The notes below the pieces were generated by a model. That model had not been told where the DNA came from, did not search any database, and saw nothing but the letters and a program-made list of their open reading frames with translations. The position numbers were made by a program, and so were the translations under genes. Shown here in pieces: positions 59,423 to 64,000 of a stretch of 64,000 bases of DNA. Numbering within the stretch: the first letter of the stretch is position 1; each line of letters starts with the position of its first letter. The DNA lies in the NCBI RefSeq assembly GCF_003576455.2, contig NZ_CP032869.1, forward strand, positions 1,116,001 through 1,180,000, in the 5' to 3' direction. The stretch is from Mucilaginibacter celer (GTDB lineage: Bacteria; Bacteroidota; Bacteroidia; Sphingobacteriales; Sphingobacteriaceae).

Positions 59423-60892
59423 ATGACAGTTCTCGCAGACGGGGTAGCTGAAAAGTACGAGGTGGTAATAGGCCTCGAAGTACACGCGCAGCTATCTACA
59501 TCAAGTAAGGTATTCTCGGCAGATTCTGCTGCCTTTGGTGCCGAACCTAACCGCCATGTTAGCATGGTATCGCTGGGGCATCCCGGTACTTTGCCTTTTA
59601 TCAATAAAAAAGCGGTTGAATACGCCGTTAAAATGGGCCTGGCCTGTAATTGCACCATCAACCTCAATAACAGCTTCGCCCGTAAAAATTATTTCTACGC
59701 CGATTTGCCAAAAGGCTACCAGATTAGCCAGGACCAGGCACCTATTTGCCTTAACGGCCATGTGCCCGTAAAACTGGCCGATGGTACCGAAAAGAATATC
59801 GCCCTGCACCACATCCACATGGAAGAGGATGCCGGCAAAAGCATGCACGATCAGCACCATGCCGATTCACTGATCGACCTGAACCGGGCCGGTGTGCCGC
59901 TGGTTGAGATTGTATCCGAACCGGATATGCGCAGTGCCGAAGAGGCAGGCCAGTTCCTTACCGAAATGCGTAAAATATTGCGTTACCTTGATATCTGCGA
60001 TGGCAATATGGAAGAGGGGAGTATGCGTTGTGATGCCAATATATCGGTTAGACTGAGGGGGGCTACCACCTATGGCAACCGTTGCGAGGTGAAAAATCTT
60101 AACTCTATCCGCAATGTGCAGCGCGCTATCGAACATGAGTTTATCCGCCAGGTAAATGTTATCGAGGCCGGCGGCCATATCGATCAAAACACCCTTAACT
60201 TTAATGCAGATACAGGTGAAACATCAGTTTTGCGATCAAAAGAGATGGCTAACGATTACCGTTACTTCCCCGAGCCGGATCTGCCGCCGTTAAAATTGAG
60301 CCAGGCATATGTGGATGATATCCGCAAGGCACTGCCTGCCTTACCTGCTCAATTGTTTCAAAAATATACCCAAACGCTTGGTTTGTCTGCTTACGACGCT
60401 TCGGTAATTACTGCCGACAGGGATACTGCTTTTTATTTTGAAGAATTAATAAAACACACCGATCACTACAAGGCTGCAGCCAACTGGATGATGGGTGCCG
60501 TACGTTCATACCTGAACGATCATGGTCAAAGCATTGGTAACTTTGCTGTTACCCCGGCAAACCTTGCCGCCCTCATCAAACTAATTGACACGGGCGTGAT
60601 AAATAATTCTGTAGCTTCGCACAAATTGTTCCCTGCCATGATTAACCAGCCGGGTAAAAAACCTGATGATCTGGCCAAAGAACTTAATCTACTTATCAGT
60701 GCCGATGGCGATGACGTAAGCCGTTTTATTAAAGACGCCATTGCCAAATTTCCTGATAAGGTTAAGGATTACCAAAAGGGAAAGAAGGGCGTTTTAGGCC
60801 TGTTTATGGGCGAGATCATGAAAAGCTCGAAAGGGAAGATCGACCCGCAGAAAACTAACCAGCTATTAATAAAAGAATTAGAAGCTAAATAA
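59423..60892 (+). CDS. gatB: aspartyl/glutamyl-tRNA amidotransferase subunit B
   Basis: A 489-residue protein with the GatB signature: YEVVIGLEVHAQLSTSSKVF, HPGTLPFINKKAVEYAVKMG, KNYFYADLPKGYQISQDQAP, HMEEDAGKSMHD, DLNRAGVPLVEIVSEPD, MRCDANISVRLRG and the C-terminal YqeY-like domain ending in KGKIDPQKTNQLLIKELEAK. Together with GatA and GatC it converts mischarged Glu-tRNA-Gln (or Asp-tRNA-Asn) to the correct amide; GatB binds the tRNA and activates the acyl group with ATP. GatA and GatC are not in the window. The next gene starts at the base after its stop, so the two are cotranscribed. Confidence 0.98.
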   Translation: MTVLADGVAEKYEVVIGLEVHAQLSTSSKVFSADSAAFGAEPNRHVSMVSLGHPGTLPFINKKAVEYAVKMGLACNCTINLNNSFARKNYFYADLPKGYQISQDQAPICLNGHVPVKLADGTEKNIALHHIHMEEDAGKSMHDQHHADSLIDLNRAGVPLVEIVSEPDMRSAEEAGQFLTEMRKILRYLDICDGNMEEGSMRCDANISVRLRGATTYGNRCEVKNLNSIRNVQRAIEHEFIRQVNVIEAGGHIDQNTLNFNADTGETSVLRSKEMANDYRYFPEPDLPPLKLSQAYVDDIRKALPALPAQLFQKYTQTLGLSAYDASVITADRDTAFYFEELIKHTDHYKAAANWMMGAVRSYLNDHGQSIGNFAVTPANLAALIKLIDTGVINNSVASHKLFPAMINQPGKKPDDLAKELNLLISADGDDVSRFIKDAIAKFPDKVKDYQKGKKGVLGLFMGEIMKSSKGKIDPQKTNQLLIKELEAK

Positions 60893-62038
60893 ATGAAAGT
60901 TAAAAATATGGCTGCCGGCGCGCTGTTATTGCTAAGCGCAGGTATGTATTCTTGTAAAAACGAATCGCAGTTCAGCGTTTCGGGAACCATCAAAAACCCG
61001 GGTAAACTTAAAGGGATCTATCTTATTGAGGCCGATAGCTCGGGTTTAAAAGTAGTTGATTCAACCTCCTTAGGCGAAAATGGCAAGTTTGAATTTAAGC
61101 ACGTTGCGCTTTATCCTAACCTGTTTAAATTAAAGGTAGGCAGTACCGGTCCGCAGGGTGGTGAAATGCAGGGCGAAAACCTGTACGATTTTATTGCCAA
61201 AAACGGCGACGATATCGAGTTTACCACCGATAATAATGATCCTAAACACGATTATACCATTAAAGGATCGGACGATTCGGATAAAATCAAAGAGTTTAAC
61301 CGTATCAGTAATACCTACGGCGATAAAAACGCCAAACTGTTTGCCGAATACCAGGAGAAAGCCCACGGCGAGCGCAACGACTCGTTATTGAAAATATACA
61401 TGCCTGTATTTTTAAAAAATGTGAACGATGGCGCACAGGCTGTATTGAAATTTGTTAACGATAACAAAAAATCGCTTGCCGGTTTTTATGCGGCTACTAC
61501 GTTGGATCCTACCAAATACGAAGCACAATTAATTCAGTTTGCTGATGATATCAGGGGCGATTTTAAAGATAACCCAACCGTACAAAAATTCATTGCGCAG
61601 ATGGATAAGATAAAACCAATCTCGATAGGCCATAAAGCACCTGAGTTTACAGTTACCGGTATTGACGGCAAGCCCATCAAGCTTACTGATTATAAAGGCA
61701 AGTACGTAATGATTGATTTTTGGGCATCATGGTGCCAGCCTTGCCGTATGGAAAACCCCAATGTGGTAAAACAATATAATGCGTTTAAAGGTAAGGGCTT
61801 TAATATTTTGGGTATTTCGCTTGATAAAGGCAAGCCCGAATGGCAAAAAGCAATTGATGATGATAAACTTACCTGGGCTCATGGTTCGGATTTAAATGGC
61901 TTTGAGGGCCCTACCGAGGCACTTTATCATATCGAAGCTATCCCCTCAAATTTCATTATTGATCCGCAGGGAAACATCGTTGCCAAGAATATTACTGGTG
62001 CCGATCTTGAAGCTTTTTTAAATAAAACATTTAAATAG
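60893..62038 (+). CDS. TlpA-like thiol-disulfide oxidoreductase lipoprotein with DUF4369
   Basis: A 381-residue lipoprotein (signal MKVKNMAAGALLLLSAGMYS, lipid Cys after it). An N-terminal DUF4369 domain (about 27-130, FSVSGTIKNPGKLKGIYLIE) and helical linker precede a thioredoxin-fold AhpC/TSA-type domain (about 235-381) with the redox pair in FWASWCQPCRMENPNVV and the cis-Pro loop in IEAIPSNFIIDPQGNI. Such proteins keep periplasmic or surface thiols reduced. It follows gatB without a gap, an unexpected partner that only reflects transcription. The start is the ATG adjoining the gatB stop. Confidence 0.93.
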   Translation: MKVKNMAAGALLLLSAGMYSCKNESQFSVSGTIKNPGKLKGIYLIEADSSGLKVVDSTSLGENGKFEFKHVALYPNLFKLKVGSTGPQGGEMQGENLYDFIAKNGDDIEFTTDNNDPKHDYTIKGSDDSDKIKEFNRISNTYGDKNAKLFAEYQEKAHGERNDSLLKIYMPVFLKNVNDGAQAVLKFVNDNKKSLAGFYAATTLDPTKYEAQLIQFADDIRGDFKDNPTVQKFIAQMDKIKPISIGHKAPEFTVTGIDGKPIKLTDYKGKYVMIDFWASWCQPCRMENPNVVKQYNAFKGKGFNILGISLDKGKPEWQKAIDDDKLTWAHGSDLNGFEGPTEALYHIEAIPSNFIIDPQGNIVAKNITGADLEAFLNKTFK

Positions 62039-62144
62039 CCTCAATTTAGGGTTAACATAAGGTAATGTTTAACAATTTGTTAATATTAGTTTAACTATTA
62101 GCTGTTGTAAAGCGTATACTTTTATACAAAAAAATTAACGCAAC

Positions 62145-62834
62145 ATGAGCAGTACCGCAAAACAGAAAATACTTATTGTTGATGACGAACCGGATATCCT
62201 GGAACTGATTGAGTATAACCTCAAAAAAGAAGGATACCAGGTGTTTTTAGCCCGTAATGGCCAGGAAGCCGTTGCCGAAGCAAAAAAGGCACTGCCCGAT
62301 CTGATCGTACTGGATATCATGATGCCTAAAATGGACGGCATCGAAGCCTGCCGCATTATGCGCACCATGCCCGAGTTTAAAAACACCTTTATGGTATTTT
62401 TAACCGCCCGCAGTGAAGAGTATTCAGAAATTGCCGGTTTTAACGTAGGTGCCGACGATTATATTGCCAAACCTATTAAACCACGCGCCCTTGTAAGCCG
62501 TATTAATGCGATACTTCGCCGTAACGCCCCAGCCGAAGACGTAGTTGATAACAAGCTTGAAATTGGCGACCTGGTGATTGACCGTGAGGCTTACCTGGTA
62601 TATAAAAATGGTGTTAAAGTGGTTTTGGCTAAAAAAGAGTTTGAACTGCTTTACCTGTTGGCTTCAAAACCAGGCAAGGTTTACACCCGCGAGGTGATCC
62701 TGAAAAATATCTGGGAAGATTCGGTAGTGGTAACCAATCGTACTATTGATGTGCACATCCGTAAACTGCGCGAAAAACTGGGCGACGATTGTGTTGCTAC
62801 CGTAAAAGGCGTAGGTTATAAATTTGAGGCATAA
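62145..62834 (+). CDS. OmpR/PhoB-family response regulator
   Basis: A 229-residue two-component regulator. The receiver domain has the acidic pair in ILIVDDEPDIL, the phospho-Asp in LIVLDIMMPKMDG, Thr in FLTARSEEY and Lys in DYIAKPIKPRA. The C-terminal winged helix shows LVIDREAYLVYKNGVKVVLA, KKEFELLYLLASKPGKVYTR and TNRTIDVHIRKLREKLGD. PhoB/PhoP-like regulators of this size bind direct repeats; GTTTAACA-like direct repeats lie 60-100 bases upstream of the gene and may be its own site. No histidine kinase is within the window on this side. A strong terminator follows. Confidence 0.95.
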   Translation: MSSTAKQKILIVDDEPDILELIEYNLKKEGYQVFLARNGQEAVAEAKKALPDLIVLDIMMPKMDGIEACRIMRTMPEFKNTFMVFLTARSEEYSEIAGFNVGADDYIAKPIKPRALVSRINAILRRNAPAEDVVDNKLEIGDLVIDREAYLVYKNGVKVVLAKKEFELLYLLASKPGKVYTREVILKNIWEDSVVVTNRTIDVHIRKLREKLGDDCVATVKGVGYKFEA

Positions 62835-62867
62835 GCGCCAATCCCGGTAACAGAAAATATGGTTAAG

Positions 62868-62899
62868 AAAAAAGCGATCTGCATGCAGGTCGCTTTTTT
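62868..62899. terminator. bidirectional rho-independent terminator
   Basis: AAAAAAGCGATCTGC and GCAGGTCGCTTTTTT pair (one T-G) around a short loop between the response regulator and the convergent ACR3 gene. Confidence 0.85.
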
Positions 62900-62927
62900 G
62901 TTTTAAGATGGTTTGGCATTTTTAGTT

Positions 62928-64000
62928 TCAATTACCAGCCATAATTTGGTTACGATAATATTTTTTGCGAAACCAAAATGCAACGTTAACCAGTGCTATC
63001 AAAGCCGGCACCTCAACCAGCGGACCGATCACCCCGGCAAAGGCTTCGCCCGAGTTGATACCAAACACACCGATAGATACCGCAATGGCCAGTTCAAAAT
63101 TATTACCGGTTGCTGTAAAGGCGATAGAGGTACTTTTTGAATAATCGGCACCAAAATATTTACCTGCAACAAAACTTAACAGGAACATAATTGCAAAATA
63201 GGCTACCAATGGCAATGCAATACGCGCAACATCCAATGGGATTTGTACAATTAAGCCTCCTTTAAGGCTAAACATAACAACAATGGTAAACAGCAATGCA
63301 ATAAGCGTAAGCGGAGAAATAAATGGGACAAATTTTTGCTGAAACCACGTTTCTCCCTTTATTTTAATAAGTACATATCGGCTGATAACGCCGGCAGCGA
63401 AGGGAATACCCAGGTAAATACCCACGCTTTTGGCAATCTGGCTTATGGTGATATTTACTTCATGCCCCTTAAAGCCAAACAGCGGCGGCAATACCGTTAT
63501 AAAAATGTAAGCATATACGCTATATAAAAATACCTGGAAAATGCTGTTGAGTGCAATTAGTCCGGCCGCATACTCGGGGCTGCCGTCGGCCAGGTCATTC
63601 CATACAACAACCATAGCTATGCAGCGGGCAAGCCCTATCAATATTAACCCAAACATGTAATCGGGATAGTTGTGCAGAAAAACTATCGCTAAAACAAACA
63701 TCAGGATGGGGCCAACTATCCAATTTAAAGCAAGGGATGCAATTAACACTTTGGTATCTTTAAATACCTTGCCTATTTGCCCGTATTTTACTTTGGCCAG
63801 CGGAGGATACATCATCAATATAAGCCCTATAGCCAGCGGTATGTTGGTTGTACCGCTCGAAAACGAATTGATAAAAGAGGAAGACGAAGGCGCAAAGTAT
63901 CCTACAGACACGCCAATAATCATGGCCAGAAAAATCCATAGGGTAAGATAGCGGTCTATAAAGCCAAGGCGTTTCCGTTCGGCGGCAGGGGCACAGTTAT
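62928..64000 (-). CDS. ACR3-family arsenite efflux transporter (N-terminus cut by window edge)
   Basis: The reverse strand reads open from the stop at 62928 to the window end, adding [20 protein letters not shown] ahead of the internal Met at 63923, so the real start lies beyond base 64000. About ten helices are seen. ACR3 marks are present: [20 protein letters not shown], the essential Cys in [21 protein letters not shown], and [20 protein letters not shown] in the ninth helix. The protein pumps arsenite (and antimonite) out of the cell by proton antiport. Genes for ArsR or arsenate reductase would be expected just outside the window; none is visible inside. Confidence 0.93.
   Translation of the reverse strand, partial: NCAPAAERKRLGFIDRYLTLWIFLAMIIGVSVGYFAPSSSSFINSFSSGTTNIPLAIGLILMMYPPLAKVKYGQIGKVFKDTKVLIASLALNWIVGPILMFVLAIVFLHNYPDYMFGLILIGLARCIAMVVVWNDLADGSPEYAAGLIALNSIFQVFLYSVYAYIFITVLPPLFGFKGHEVNITISQIAKSVGIYLGIPFAAGVISRYVLIKIKGETWFQQKFVPFISPLTLIALLFTIVVMFSLKGGLIVQIPLDVARIALPLVAYFAIMFLLSFVAGKYFGADYSKSTSIAFTATGNNFELAIAVSIGVFGINSGEAFAGVIGPLVEVPALIALVNVAFWFRKKYYRNQIMAGN

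Overview
Organism: The window comes from a Bacteroidota chromosome, most likely family Sphingobacteriaceae (Mucilaginibacter or Pedobacter-like). The support is the gene content: TonB receptors with carboxypeptidase-like N-domains, a FecI/FecR pair, DUF4249, DUF5686, DUF4369-thioredoxin and DUF3857 proteins, and a serine palmitoyltransferase nearly identical in pattern to the Sphingobacterium enzyme. Promoters fit the Bacteroidota -7 box TAnnTTTG. No rRNA or tRNA gene and no CRISPR array was seen. Layout 0-16 kb: A CBS/DUF294 nucleotidyltransferase (cut by the left edge) overlaps a membrane-anchored DnaQ-like exonuclease. Next come a DUF4249 lipoprotein, an STN-type TonB receptor and FecR, then an enterochelin-esterase-like hydrolase facing a Cys-rich small protein and a second TonB receptor, then a DHFR-like reductase and an ECF sigma factor. 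Together these look like a cell-surface-signalling uptake locus whose sigma and anti-sigma genes are separated. Small housekeeping genes (pyrophosphohydrolase, rlmF) follow. Layout 15.7-23 kb: A NagX-like acyltransferase, an IS110 element with a structured non-coding flank, truC, a DbpA-like helicase with DUF1456, a CAP protein and a TPR protein broken at a 9-base homopolymer. Layout 23.2-33.8 kb: All genes on the minus strand form what looks like a whole inositol-sphingolipid pathway. In order of transcription they are serine palmitoyltransferase, a GNAT-fold candidate ceramide synthase, an NAD-epimerase candidate ketosphinganine reductase, inositol-3-phosphate synthase, a terminator, a DUF5686 outer-membrane protein, a CDP-alcohol phosphotransferase, a fatty-acid hydroxylase and an Aur1/PAP2-like phosphotransferase. 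This is the most interesting system in the window. Layout 34-43 kb: A TolC-MFP-RND efflux operon runs divergently from the sphingolipid operon, followed by a small beta-barrel protein and an IS3 element whose exact ends and 3-bp target duplication can be read; it sits inside a copy of a dispersed palindromic repeat. Layout 43-64 kb: A class I aminotransferase diverges from a tight operon of CDF transporter, Nudix hydrolase, bioA (with an in-frame 7-bp tandem repeat) and an unrecognised ferritin-like diiron protein. Then come a GLPGLI-like secreted protein, ComEC, a MerR regulator, two overlapping DUF3857 transglutaminase-like proteins (one apparently catalytically dead), alaS, an Arg/Val/Tyr-rich repeat protein, gatB, a TlpA-like lipoprotein, an OmpR-type response regulator and an ACR3 arsenite transporter cut by the right edge. 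At least five families of dispersed intergenic palindromes are visible, four of them with more than one copy inside the window.
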